DNA from: Cystobacter fuscus
GTDB lineage: Bacteria; Myxococcota; Myxococcia; Myxococcales; Myxococcaceae
NCBI RefSeq assembly: GCF_002305875.1
Contig: NZ_CP022098.1
Coordinates: 9,920,001-9,984,000 of the forward strand
DNA length: 64,000 bases
Direction: 5' to 3'
Under the pieces are notes generated by a model that searched no databases, had not been told where the DNA came from, and saw only the letters and a program-made list of their open reading frames with translations. Below are positions 7,799 through 15,394 of this stretch, piece after piece. Positions within the stretch are counted from its first letter, which is position 1, and each line of letters begins with the position of its first letter. Position numbers and translations under genes: made by a program.

Positions 7799-8983
7799 CT
7801 AGGGGCGCCGCTTGCGCTCGCTGACGTAATGGAACTTCGCGCCCGCCTGGGCGTAGGCGTCATTCACCATGCCCATGAAGCCTTCCGTTCCGAAGGCTCC
7901 CCGGCAGGCCACATCCGCGACATCCAGGAGCATGGGGAAGCCCCGCTCGGAGCGGATGATGCTGTCGGCCATCGCCACGTGGGCGGCGATATGGGCGTGT
8001 TCCCGGTGCGCGTAGAAGAGGTACGGAGGCGACTGGTCCGACGCGCGGAAGATGCCTCGCACGACGTGCGGGCAGAACTCCTTCACGAACCGGAACGCCT
8101 GCTCCCGGTCCTTCTTGTCGTAGTTCCACCGGTCGACGATGTACGCGCTGTCCGCCTCGAGCGTGTCGATGATGGCGTACTCGCCCCCGAACAACGCGTT
8201 GCCAAAGGTCAGGAAGCCCCGGTCCTCCAACGAGTTGGGAATGAAGACGAACTTGCGGTGCTCCTGGATGAGGCGCTTGAGCAGCTCGAGCGATGCGGTC
8301 AGCAGGCTCGAATACCCGGAGCCCGACAGCAGCTCACGCGAGCAGGGGTTTCCATAGCCCATGCGCCAGTCGGCGTTCGACCTGTCCAGCAGGAGCGCCA
8401 GCTCCGCGTGGGCCCGGATGTTCCGGCGCGCCAGCTTGGACAGGGGATCCTCCTCCTCGATGCTCCGTGCCTGGCGCTGCTCGAAGATGTCCCGCAGCAG
8501 CTTGCGCCCATCCGTCTGGGTCGACATCTCCTTGCGGAAGAGGCGTTGGGAGAACACCCCCGTGTTGCCCCCGTAGCTCACGATGGCGATGCCAATCTGC
8601 GTGATGGCGATGGGAAGGCTGTCATGGGAGACGGCCACGCTGTTCACGGCCTCGACCCGCCCCGGGAAGAGCAGGCTCTCGTGAATGATGGCCAGGCGCT
8701 CGGGGCTGGCCTTGTAGACCCCCGCGCTCTGGGGCGCGTCCCGCAGCAGCTTGAGGCGGGGGAAGAACTCCTTCCGGATGGCCTCCCGGACGACGTCCTC
8801 CTGGCTCACCGCCGTGTCCACCTGCTCCTTGAAGCGCTTCAGGATGTGCCGGGGATCAAGCCCCAGCTCCCAGGTCCTGAGGTCCAGTGTGGCGGCGAGT
8901 TCCTCGCCAAACGCCGAACGGTAGTCATCGTCCCCGATGAAACCATCACCCCCATCCGGGGGAATCCCCTCCGACATGCTCAT
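7799..8983 (-). CDS. NurA-like nuclease (putative HerA partner)
   Basis: 394 residues. The C-terminal third has the pattern I associate with NurA-type proteins: GFPMLLDVADVACRGAFGTEGF at about 348-369, then AYAQAGAKFHYVSER before the end. ELALLLDRSNADW (194-206) resembles the central NurA acidic strand (consensus roughly LLDGxLixW). The N-terminal catalytic strand (consensus DGS) is not obvious; the best candidate is AVNSVAVSHD around 112-121, followed by ITQIGIAIVSYGG. It overlaps the ImmA/IrrE gene by 4 bp and precedes the HerA-like gene by 12 bases. A 5'-3' exonuclease/endonuclease role with HerA is inferred from context and partial similarity; loss of nuclease activity is possible. Confidence 0.55.
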   Translation of the reverse strand: MSMSEGIPPDGGDGFIGDDDYRSAFGEELAATLDLRTWELGLDPRHILKRFKEQVDTAVSQEDVVREAIRKEFFPRLKLLRDAPQSAGVYKASPERLAIIHESLLFPGRVEAVNSVAVSHDSLPIAITQIGIAIVSYGGNTGVFSQRLFRKEMSTQTDGRKLLRDIFEQRQARSIEEEDPLSKLARRNIRAHAELALLLDRSNADWRMGYGNPCSRELLSGSGYSSLLTASLELLKRLIQEHRKFVFIPNSLEDRGFLTFGNALFGGEYAIIDTLEADSAYIVDRWNYDKKDREQAFRFVKEFCPHVVRGIFRASDQSPPYLFYAHREHAHIAAHVAMADSIIRSERGFPMLLDVADVACRGAFGTEGFMGMVNDAYAQAGAKFHYVSERKRRP

Positions 8984-9711
8984 TCCTCCTCCCCCTCGGG
9001 GAAGTACTTCTGGATGGAAAAGGGCCGATGTTCTGGCCCGAGCAGGATGCGGGCGTACGCTGCGGCTTCCATCCGGCGAAGACCGAAACGGGAAGCCAGT
9101 TCGTCCGCGGCCCGCGTCCGGGGAAGGCCCTCAAGCATCCGCAGGGCCTGATCGGCCGGTGCCAACAACTCGAAGGCCAGACGGTCCGCGCGATGCTCCA
9201 CGGCGTCCACCTTCCCCGAGCAGATGGCGCCCGAGGAATCCCGGTCCATGAGTCGGACCTGAACACCCAGGGGAATCCGCTTGAGCATGGCGGACAGGCC
9301 CGTCAAAGCCCCGAGCTGGCGCTTGCCATCCAGCACCGGACGGATGTCCTCTCCGAAAGCCGCCAGGGCCTTCATTCGCGGCAGGAGATGATCGAGGACG
9401 AAATGGGCCACCTCGTGCGCCAGGGTGAAGCGTCGCACCTCCACGGAGTCCCGCTCCTCATAGAAGATGAATCCCCGCCCTTGATCCGCCACCATGAGCC
9501 CGTGGATCGGACGGTCCTGGTCCGGGACTTCGACCCGGATGTTGTTCCTCTGGGCCAACCAATCGCGAGCCTGGTGGCAGGTGAGCCCTGGAAGCGGAAC
9601 GAGGGAGACAGGAAGGTAGATTTCCACCTCGTCCGCCAGCTCGCGGGGGAACACCGTGGCGGGGGGAAGCCTGCTGGCCTTCACCGCGTCATCCAGCCAT
9701 CCGCTCCTCAT
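8980..9711 (-). CDS. ImmA/IrrE-family zinc metallopeptidase
   Basis: 243 residues. The zincin motif HEVAH is at 99-103 within RRFTLAHEVAHFVLDH, and the third-ligand segment VEHRADRLAFELLAP (171-185) provides Glu172, as in the ImmA/IrrE family. An N-terminal segment (residues 20-85) resembles the region before the active site in that family (YLPVSLVPLPGL, GFIFYEERDSVEVRRF). Known members (ImmA of ICEBs1, IrrE/PprI of Deinococcus) cleave an HTH repressor when cells meet DNA damage. Here the gene overlaps both neighbours by 4 bp (an HTH-like protein upstream, the NurA-like gene downstream), so the upstream small protein is a natural candidate substrate. That last point is inference. Confidence 0.85.
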   Translation of the reverse strand: MRSGWLDDAVKASRLPPATVFPRELADEVEIYLPVSLVPLPGLTCHQARDWLAQRNNIRVEVPDQDRPIHGLMVADQGRGFIFYEERDSVEVRRFTLAHEVAHFVLDHLLPRMKALAAFGEDIRPVLDGKRQLGALTGLSAMLKRIPLGVQVRLMDRDSSGAICSGKVDAVEHRADRLAFELLAPADQALRMLEGLPRTRAADELASRFGLRRMEAAAYARILLGPEHRPFSIQKYFPEGEEE

Positions 9712-10082
9712 TCGTCCATCTCGCCGTCATCGTCGTCCCGGTCCCGCGCCGCGAGCAACGTGGACCCGCTCGAGGGCCCCTGGCCCTCATGTTTCGAGAA
9801 GGTGTCCAGGGACTCCACGCGCCGGATGAGCCGCACCAGAGGAAGCGGCGCCAGCTCGAAGCGGTCCGTGATGAGGCGCAGATGCTCGGCGAACCGGTCC
9901 TCTTCCGGCCGGCGGCAGAGCGCGAGCCAGTCGAGCGTCTCGAGCGAGCAGCCCAACTCCGCCGCGAGGTCCTCGGGCGACTTGCCCTCGAGCCTGTGAG
10001 CCATCTCGAAGATGTAGCCGAGCGTCCACGTGTGCTCCTGGCTCTTGCGGACCGCGGGCTTCAGCCAGTCAGGCAGGGTCAT
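9708..10082 (-). CDS. Small HTH-like protein, candidate ImmA/IrrE partner
   Basis: 124 residues. The segment SPEDLAAELGCSLETLDWLALCRRP (35-59) has the spacing of an XRE-type helix-turn-helix (LAxxLGxSxxTLxxL). The following residues up to about 92 are helical, with RFELAPLPLVRLIRRVESL, and the C-terminus is acidic (DRDDDDGEMDE). There is no recognisable catalytic site. It overlaps the sigma-like gene by 14 bp upstream and the ImmA/IrrE gene by 4 bp downstream, so all are probably one transcript. The arrangement suggests a repressor or anti-sigma-like partner cut by the protease. The HTH assignment is from pattern only and could be wrong. Confidence 0.55.
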   Translation of the reverse strand: MTLPDWLKPAVRKSQEHTWTLGYIFEMAHRLEGKSPEDLAAELGCSLETLDWLALCRRPEEDRFAEHLRLITDRFELAPLPLVRLIRRVESLDTFSKHEGQGPSSGSTLLAARDRDDDDGEMDE

Positions 10083-10671
10083 CGGGGTCCTCCTTTCCTA
10101 AACGTTCCAGTGTCTTCATGAGCCGATCCCGATGCCGCTTCACTTCCCGGCGCATCTCCTCCTGCGACGAGGGGTCCAGTCCCAGCGCCCGCGCCAGGAC
10201 CTCGGTGGAGCCCTCCCCACTCACGATCAAGCGGAGAGCGGCCAGGTCCGTTTCACTCAGGCGCTTCTCCAGTCGGTCCACCGCACGGGATGCCTCCACG
10301 AAATTCTCTAAAATATCCTTCGGAGCCGGCTGCTCGAGTTCGACAACGCTCGCGAAATTCTCCTCGCGCAGGGCCCGCGAAACCCCCGACTTGAGCCGAT
10401 CCCGCACCCGATATTTCGCCGCCTTCGTGAGGTAGGTCACCAGACGGACCTTCCTGTCGGGGTCATACCGGCCTGGCGTCGCCACATAGGCGTAGAGCAC
10501 GTCGATGACGGCGTCGTAGGCGATGTCCTCGTCGCACTTCAGGTCATGCCGCACGAACCCCTCGATCTGCCTGGCGAAGGCCTTCAACAGATCGATCAGG
10601 ATCAAGGGATCCTTTTGAAGTGCCCGAGCGTGCAGCTCCCGCTCATCTATTATCGGAGGAACTCGACTCAT
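10069..10671 (-). CDS. Sigma-70-family-like factor (ECF-like)
   Basis: 200 residues from ATG 10671, which follows a strong GAGGAG five bases upstream; the in-frame ATG at 10692 has no such site. Residues 28-95 resemble sigma region 2: a helical LLKAFARQIEGFVRHDLKCDED, DAVIDVLYAYV, then YDPDRKVRLVTYLTKAAKYRVRDRLK, which is close to the region 2.3/2.4 consensus (YDPxRxxxxTYLxxxARxRxxDxLR). Residues 130-192 resemble region 4 (LSETDLAALRLIVSGEGSTEVLARAL then RREVKRHRDRLMKTLERL). It is the first gene of the operon and may drive its own transcription. A divergent sigma-like regulator that no longer binds polymerase is also possible. Confidence 0.65.
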   Translation of the reverse strand: MSRVPPIIDERELHARALQKDPLILIDLLKAFARQIEGFVRHDLKCDEDIAYDAVIDVLYAYVATPGRYDPDRKVRLVTYLTKAAKYRVRDRLKSGVSRALREENFASVVELEQPAPKDILENFVEASRAVDRLEKRLSETDLAALRLIVSGEGSTEVLARALGLDPSSQEEMRREVKRHRDRLMKTLERLGKEDPDDPA

Positions 10672-10758
10672 CCCCTCTCCTCGGCGGGCCATGTTCGGAC
10701 CCGCGCTCTCCGTGTGTGTTGTCCTTCCCTTCGGAACCACACCAGGGAGTTCGACGGG

Positions 10759-10779
10759 CACGTCACCCGACCTGACGTG
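10759..10779. promoter_or_regulatory. Operator-like inverted repeat upstream of the sigma/HerA-NurA operon
   Basis: CACGTCA (10759-10765) and TGACGTG (10773-10779) are exact inverted copies separated by CCCGACC. The site lies 88-108 bases upstream of the sigma-like start codon in the 237-base gap shared with the divergent gene at 10909. A 21-bp dyad of this size is typical of a dimeric repressor site. The small HTH-like product of the operon is a candidate binder; this is inference. Confidence 0.4.
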
Positions 10780-10908
10780 AGAGGTTGATCGAAGCCCCGG
10801 GCAGGAGTCCATACCCCTCAAGGAGTAGTCCTCCATGGCAATCACCCCGCCCCTCGCGCGTAAGCTGCGGAAGGGGCCCGAGCGTCACCACCCAAGGAGC
10901 CGTTGACC

Positions 10909-12486
10909 ATGAAGAAGCTGCTGGTGTTCGTCGTGCTGCTGGCCGTCGGAGCCGGGGCCGCGTATCACTTCGGCTATCTGGAGCGCCTGGGAGCCTGGTG
11001 GCCTCGAACACGGCTCATCCCCAAGGATCCCGCGCTGCTCGCCTACTTCGCACCGGACACCCGCGAGCTGATGCTCGTGCAGGCCACCGAGCTGGACTTC
11101 CGCCTCTCGGGCGAGTCCCGGGAGAAGTTCGAGCGGGAGGTGAAGGACTTCCAGACGAAGACCGGGATCGACACGCGCCGGGACGTGGACGCGATCGCCA
11201 CGACCCTGGGGCTCGGCGTCGTCCGGGGGTATTTCGACTGGAGCCGGCTCTCGGTCTACCTCCAGTCCGAGGGCTACACGCTCACCGAGCTGGGAGGAGT
11301 GCCCGCGGCGATGAAGCCGCAGGCGGCGGACCTGGTGCTCGATGGGCGCTACCTGCTGATCGGCCCCCGAGGTGAGCTGGAGCGGGCCCTCTCCCGCAAG
11401 CAGCGGGACCAGGGGCTCGACAACGACAGTCCCCTCGTACGGGCCCTGGATGAGATCGGCTGGAAGCACGCGCTGGTGGGCGGCATGGTGTCCGGCTCGC
11501 CGGTGTTGGCCCTGACGGGTGCCGTGGGCCCGCAGGTGCAGTCCCTCCTCACCACGATCGATCCCACCCCGGAGGGAATCGAGCTGCGCGGCACCGCCGA
11601 CGCCGGAAGCAAGCTCAAGGCGGACGTGCTGCGGGCGACCCTCGAGGTGATGCGCAAGACCCTCCTGCTCGGAGTCGCCCTGGACTCGAGTCCCGAGACC
11701 CGCGTCCTGCGCGACACCCTCGAGGCGGCCACGCTGGAGAGCGATGACCAGGGACGTGTGCGCGGCACCCTGCGCCTCCCCACCACGCTGGCGGAGAATG
11801 CCTCCGCGAACCTCTCCCGCGCCCAGTTCCCCGCGGCGCTCCAGAACCTGGGCCAGCCCTTCAAGAACCAGGACCCCACCGCCTCTGGGCAGCCCGCCGC
11901 CGCCCAACCGCCCCCGTCCACACCCGCGCCCACGCCCGTGGCCACCGTCGCGGCGCCCGTCACCCTGGACTGGAAGCCTCCGGTGCTCGGGTTGCTCCTG
12001 CTGGTGGTCGCGCTGGTGACGATGAGCGCCAAGACGCGCCCGGGCATGTTCAACGTCCTGTTCCACCCGCTCTTCCTGCTGCCCTTCCTCGTCACGACGA
12101 TGGGTGTCTTCGTGTTCCGGTGGACGGGCCACGCGGGCGGCGCGTTCGACGTGCTCGCCCTGCCCATGCCCGAGTGGCACCGCTTCCTCTCCTTCCCCAT
12201 CGCCCAGACCCTGGCGCTGAGCGCCGCGGTGCCCCTGGTCTTCGCCCTGCTCTCGGCCCCGGTGAAGTGGCTGCGGCGGTTCGCGGCGGGACTGGGGGTG
12301 GGCTTCAGCGCCTGGCTCGCGGTGAAGGCGCTCGCCCACCCGGCCGTGCCACTGATTCCTCCGGCCTACACGCTGTATTGGTACGCGGGCAACGCGCTCG
12401 TGGCCCTGCTCCTGGCGCGGATAACCCTTCCGCCGCGCCGGGCAAGTGGTCGAGCTACGCCCGCCCGCGCGCGGCCAGCAGCTTGA
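10909..12486 (+). CDS. Hypothetical protein: periplasmic domain plus C-terminal membrane domain
   Basis: 525 residues. ATG 10909 is preceded by AAGGAG at 10894-10899 with good spacing; a TTG six bases earlier would be too close. A signal or anchor helix (LLVFVVLLAVGAGAAYHFGY) leads to a soluble domain of about 300 residues that starts LIPKDPALLAYFAPDTRELMLV, a pattern seen in surface proteins resembling DUF3352. A Pro/Ala-rich linker at about 325-345 then leads to five or six transmembrane helices from residue 350 to the end. I do not recognise a named family. The gene diverges from the sigma/HerA operon. Its 3' end overlaps the 3' end of a reductase remnant on the other strand. Confidence 0.7.
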   Translation: MKKLLVFVVLLAVGAGAAYHFGYLERLGAWWPRTRLIPKDPALLAYFAPDTRELMLVQATELDFRLSGESREKFEREVKDFQTKTGIDTRRDVDAIATTLGLGVVRGYFDWSRLSVYLQSEGYTLTELGGVPAAMKPQAADLVLDGRYLLIGPRGELERALSRKQRDQGLDNDSPLVRALDEIGWKHALVGGMVSGSPVLALTGAVGPQVQSLLTTIDPTPEGIELRGTADAGSKLKADVLRATLEVMRKTLLLGVALDSSPETRVLRDTLEAATLESDDQGRVRGTLRLPTTLAENASANLSRAQFPAALQNLGQPFKNQDPTASGQPAAAQPPPSTPAPTPVATVAAPVTLDWKPPVLGLLLLVVALVTMSAKTRPGMFNVLFHPLFLLPFLVTTMGVFVFRWTGHAGGAFDVLALPMPEWHRFLSFPIAQTLALSAAVPLVFALLSAPVKWLRRFAAGLGVGFSAWLAVKALAHPAVPLIPPAYTLYWYAGNALVALLLARITLPPRRASGRATPARARPAA

Positions 12487-12720
12487 GTTCGCCGCGGAGT
12501 TTCATCCGGCAGTACTGACGAATCGCCAGGGCCTCCACGCCCGTCTCGTAGGGCACGCCGGAGAAGGTCTCGCCCACGTCGAAGGCCTCGCCCTGGCGGT
12601 TGTACTGGCGATGGTCGTCGGCGGCGAAGCGGGTGTCCCGGCGCAGCTTTCCCGTCAGCAGGCCGCTGGCGAGCGGCACCCGGGCAATGTGGATGTCGTT
12701 CACCAGGATGCAACCGGGCG
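12455..12720 (-). pseudogene. Aldo/keto reductase remnant (internal fragment)
   Basis: The minus frame encodes IARVPLASGLLTGKLRRD, then TRFAADDHRQYNRQGEAFD and VGETFSGVPYETGVEAL. This is very close to the internal segment of YajO/Tas-type aldo/keto reductases (RVPLASGLLTGK...DHRxFNRxGExFDxGETFSGV). The TIM-barrel start with the catalytic Tyr and Lys, and the C-terminal NADPH-binding strands, are missing: the frame ends after about 85 matching residues with an unrelated tail (RMKLRGELKLLAARGRA). The remnant lies tail-to-tail with the gene ending at 12486 and overlaps it by 32 bases. This also explains the 12487-12810 gap, in which I see nothing else. Confidence 0.7.
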
Positions 12721-12810
12721 GCACGGCCTCCAAAATCCAAACAACCCGCCCATCCAGGTCACAAAGCCGGTATAGCTCCCGCCGCACGACGAGCGCCGGA
12801 GCACACGCCC

Positions 12811-13239
12811 ATGCAGATCACGACCTGGTTCATCGCGAAGGAAGACGAGGCGGAAGCGATCGCGTCGATCGTCACCACCGAGGAGCACGCTCCCGAGGAG
12901 TGGACCTTCATCGAGTTCCCGCTCATCGAGATGGAGCTGATGGCACTCTCCGCCGCCCTCCGGGGCACGGAGAGCGTCTCGGGCGAGTCCACCATGGAAG
13001 AGCCCCTCGTCTTCGATGAGGAGGGGTTGATCGTCGCGCGCGTGGTGGACTCCTTCATCCAGGCGCTGGCCCGGGTGGCCACCGGGAGCGAGTCCGCCCT
13101 CGCCGATGTCTGGGTCGAGAAGATGGACCGCGACCACCACGAGCCCGAGCAACTCCGCGAGCACCTCTCGCAACTGGCGGGCTTCGCGCGGCAGGCCATT
13201 GCCCGCAAGAGCCCGGTCCTGTCGCTCGTGACGTTCTGA
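12811..13239 (+). CDS. Hypothetical acidic cytosolic protein
   Basis: 142 residues starting MQITTWFIAKEDEAEAIASIV. It has no signal peptide or membrane segment and is acidic in its first half (EEHAPEEWTFIEFPLIEMELM). The middle reads EEPLVFDEEGLIVARVVDSFIQALARV and the C-terminus is helical (REHLSQLAGFARQAIARKSPVLSLVTF). I do not recognise a family; the length and codon usage match a real gene. It precedes the nucleotidyltransferase pair by 61 bases on the same strand and could share their transcript, but the gap contains its own hairpin and ribosome site. Confidence 0.65.
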   Translation: MQITTWFIAKEDEAEAIASIVTTEEHAPEEWTFIEFPLIEMELMALSAALRGTESVSGESTMEEPLVFDEEGLIVARVVDSFIQALARVATGSESALADVWVEKMDRDHHEPEQLREHLSQLAGFARQAIARKSPVLSLVTF

Positions 13240-13273
13240 ACCGTCAGGAAGCCACCCCGGCGGCGTCTGTCCC

Positions 13274-13293
13274 CCTCCCTCTTTTTTTGGAGG
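13274..13293 (+). promoter_or_regulatory. Short hairpin covering the ribosome binding site of the first nucleotidyltransferase
   Basis: CCTCC (13274-13278) can pair with GGAGG (13289-13293), leaving a 10-base loop CTCTTTTTTT. GGAGG is the Shine-Dalgarno site, seven bases before ATG 13301. A 5-bp stem is weak, so the U-rich loop may matter more (for instance as an S1 contact). The function is inferred. Confidence 0.35.
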
Positions 13294-13300
13294 CGCACCC

Positions 13301-14590
13301 ATGACCCGCGACCCGAAGCATTCCGACGCCCCGAGCCGTCCCCGGGGCTATGAGCAGGTGGACCGGCTCTCCATCCCCCTCCCCCACGGCACCGAGGTCA
13401 CCACCCGCGTGGAGCGGCTGGCCGGAGAGCGCCGCATCCCCCAGGGAGTGGTGGGCCGCGTGGCCCGCGCCCGGGACGGCGGCTTCGACATCCAGATCGT
13501 CGGCGTGGGCGAGCTCTGGTACGCCCGGGACGAGCTGGTGCCGCGCAAGCCGGGCCAGCTCCAGTTCGCCCTGCGCCGCGCCGCCACCTGGGACGCCCTG
13601 CGCCCCTGCGTGGTGCTGGAGACCGTGGTGGGCTCGCAGGCCTGGGGCCTCGCCAACGAAGCCTCCGACGTCGACATGCGCGGCGTCTTCGCCCTCCCCC
13701 TGCCCTGGCACTTCGGACTCGCCGACAAGGCGAAGGATCTCGTCAGCGCGGATGGCAGCCACACCTTCTGGGAAGTCTCCAAGGCGGTGGAGCAGGCGCT
13801 CCGGGCCGATCCCAACACCCTGGAGACGCTCTTCGTCCCCAGCGCCCGCGCCACGGACGCCCTGGGCGAGTGGCTGCTCGCCGAGCGCGAGGCCTTCGTG
13901 TCCAAGGCGATCTTCGGCAGCTTCGGCCGGTATGCCATGAGCCAGCTCGACAAGCTCACGCGCAGCCAGCGGCTCGCCGAGCACCGGGATCTCGTCCTCG
14001 CGTGGCTGTGCGAGGAGCCCGCGCCCTCGCTCGACGAGGTGTCCCAGCGGCTCGCCGCCATCTCTCCGCGCACCGCGCCCTCGCCCGAGGACGCGCTGCT
14101 CGCGGCCAAGACGTACCTCAAGCAGCTCTACCGCTCGCTGTGGGATCAGGGCCTCATCGAGTCCAACGACTTCGCCGCCCTCACCCGCTATGCGCGCGGA
14201 GGCGGACAGCGGCCCCCCAGCGCTCGCGAGCTGCGGCCGAAGAACGCCTACAACCTGCTGCGGCTGGTGGTGCTCGCCACCGGATGGCTGAAGGACGGCG
14301 TGCCCACGTTCGAGGTGTCCGGCGCCATGAAGGCACGCCTGCTGGAGATCAAGTCGGGACAGGTTCCCCTGGAAGACGTGCTGCGAGACGCCGAGGCGCT
14401 CGCGCCGGAGTTGGAGGAGGCCCACCGCACCAGCACCCTGCCCGCGTTCCCCGATTACGGGCGCGCGGACCGGCTGCTGCGGCGCGTGGGTGAGGAGTTG
14501 GCGCGGCGCTGGGTGCTGAAGGAGCCCGGGCCGCTCGGCCGCGATGCCCCCGCGCCTCCGGCCGTCGAGGACAAGGAGGACGCCCCATGA
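13301..14590 (+). CDS. RlaP-type nucleotidyltransferase (DNA polymerase beta superfamily, PF10127-like)
   Basis: 429 residues. The nucleotidyltransferase core is at about 107-135: ETVVGSQAWGLANEASDVDMRGVF, with the GSxxxG helix and the SDxD metal-binding pair. A family segment follows (HTFWEVSKAVEQALRADPNTLETLF), then a long helical C-terminal region (YAMSQLDKLTRSQRL, LLAAKTYLKQLYRSLWDQG, KNAYNLLRLVVLATGWL) as in RlaP. The first 100 residues are an extra N-terminal region containing a small beta-rich stretch (QGVVGRVARARDGGFDIQIVGVGELWYARDELVPRKPG). RlaP proteins are associated with RNA-repair loci; no RNA ligase or RtcB is visible nearby. It overlaps the next paralogue by ATGA. Confidence 0.85.
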   Translation: MTRDPKHSDAPSRPRGYEQVDRLSIPLPHGTEVTTRVERLAGERRIPQGVVGRVARARDGGFDIQIVGVGELWYARDELVPRKPGQLQFALRRAATWDALRPCVVLETVVGSQAWGLANEASDVDMRGVFALPLPWHFGLADKAKDLVSADGSHTFWEVSKAVEQALRADPNTLETLFVPSARATDALGEWLLAEREAFVSKAIFGSFGRYAMSQLDKLTRSQRLAEHRDLVLAWLCEEPAPSLDEVSQRLAAISPRTAPSPEDALLAAKTYLKQLYRSLWDQGLIESNDFAALTRYARGGGQRPPSARELRPKNAYNLLRLVVLATGWLKDGVPTFEVSGAMKARLLEIKSGQVPLEDVLRDAEALAPELEEAHRTSTLPAFPDYGRADRLLRRVGEELARRWVLKEPGPLGRDAPAPPAVEDKEDAP

Positions 14591-15369
14591 CGCAGGACCT
14601 GCTGACGGAACACCAGACGCGCGTGGCCCAGCGCGTGCTCGACGAGGAAGCCGCGCACCGGTGGCACCTCGTCGTGAGCCTCACGGGGGCCCATGCGTAT
14701 GGCTTCCCCTCGCCCGACAGCGACCTGGACCTCAAGTGCGTCCACGTCACGCCCACCTCGCACCTGTTCCAGCTGGAGCCGCGCCCTTCCGCACCCACCG
14801 AGCGCCTGGAGATCGTGGAGGGCGTCGAGGTGGATTACTCCTCCAACGAGCTGGGTGCCGTGCTCACCGGCGTGCTCCAGGGCAATGGCAACTACCTGGA
14901 GCGGCTGCTCGGCGCCCACCCCCTCCGGGGCTCCAGTGAGCTGGAGGCCCTGCGGCCCCTGGTGCGGGGCGTCCTGTCGCGGCGCCTCCACCGGCACTAC
15001 CGCGGCTTCGCCCAGAGCCAGGCGCGCGAGTGGGAGAAGACAGGCTTTCGCTCCGCCAAGAAGCTCCTCTATGTGCTGCGCACGGCGCTCACCGGCACCC
15101 ATGCGCTGCTCACCGGCGAGGTGGAAGCGGACCTCACCGTGCTGATGGACCGCTATGGCTTCGCCGAAGCGGGAGAGCTCATCCGCTGGAAACGGCGCGG
15201 CGAGCGCAGCGAGCTGTCCGAGGCGCTCTCCCTAAGCTGGCGCGACAAGGTCGGCCGGGCCCTCGAGCAGCTCGACGCGGCGCGTGAGCGCTCCGTTCTT
15301 CCAGAGGAGCCCCGGGAGGGCGGCGCGCTGGAGGCGTGGTTGCTCGAACTGCGGCGCTCGCGGTGGTAG
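14587..15369 (+). CDS. Second RlaP-type nucleotidyltransferase
   Basis: 260 residues. The active-site core is VVSLTGAHAYGFPSPDSDLDLKCVHV at about 29-54, with the G-A-H-A-Y-G helix and the SDLD carboxylates intact. Family motifs follow: VDYSSNELGAVLTGVLQGNGNYLERLLG and the helical RSAKKLLYVLRTALTGTHALLTGEVEADL. It is shorter than its upstream neighbour because it lacks the 100-residue N-terminal extension. The 4-bp ATGA overlap implies coupled translation and perhaps a heteromeric enzyme. The nucleotidyl acceptor (RNA or other) is not known. Confidence 0.85.
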   Translation: MTQDLLTEHQTRVAQRVLDEEAAHRWHLVVSLTGAHAYGFPSPDSDLDLKCVHVTPTSHLFQLEPRPSAPTERLEIVEGVEVDYSSNELGAVLTGVLQGNGNYLERLLGAHPLRGSSELEALRPLVRGVLSRRLHRHYRGFAQSQAREWEKTGFRSAKKLLYVLRTALTGTHALLTGEVEADLTVLMDRYGFAEAGELIRWKRRGERSELSEALSLSWRDKVGRALEQLDAARERSVLPEEPREGGALEAWLLELRRSRW

Positions 15370-15394
15370 GCCCTTACTGGCAGTGAAGAGGGGC

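Noticed and set aside
5429-10671. Assigning the operon to a known named defence system.
   Set aside because: No methylase, REase, Cas, cyclase or SIR2/DUF4297 gene is present, and the gene order does not match a system I can name.
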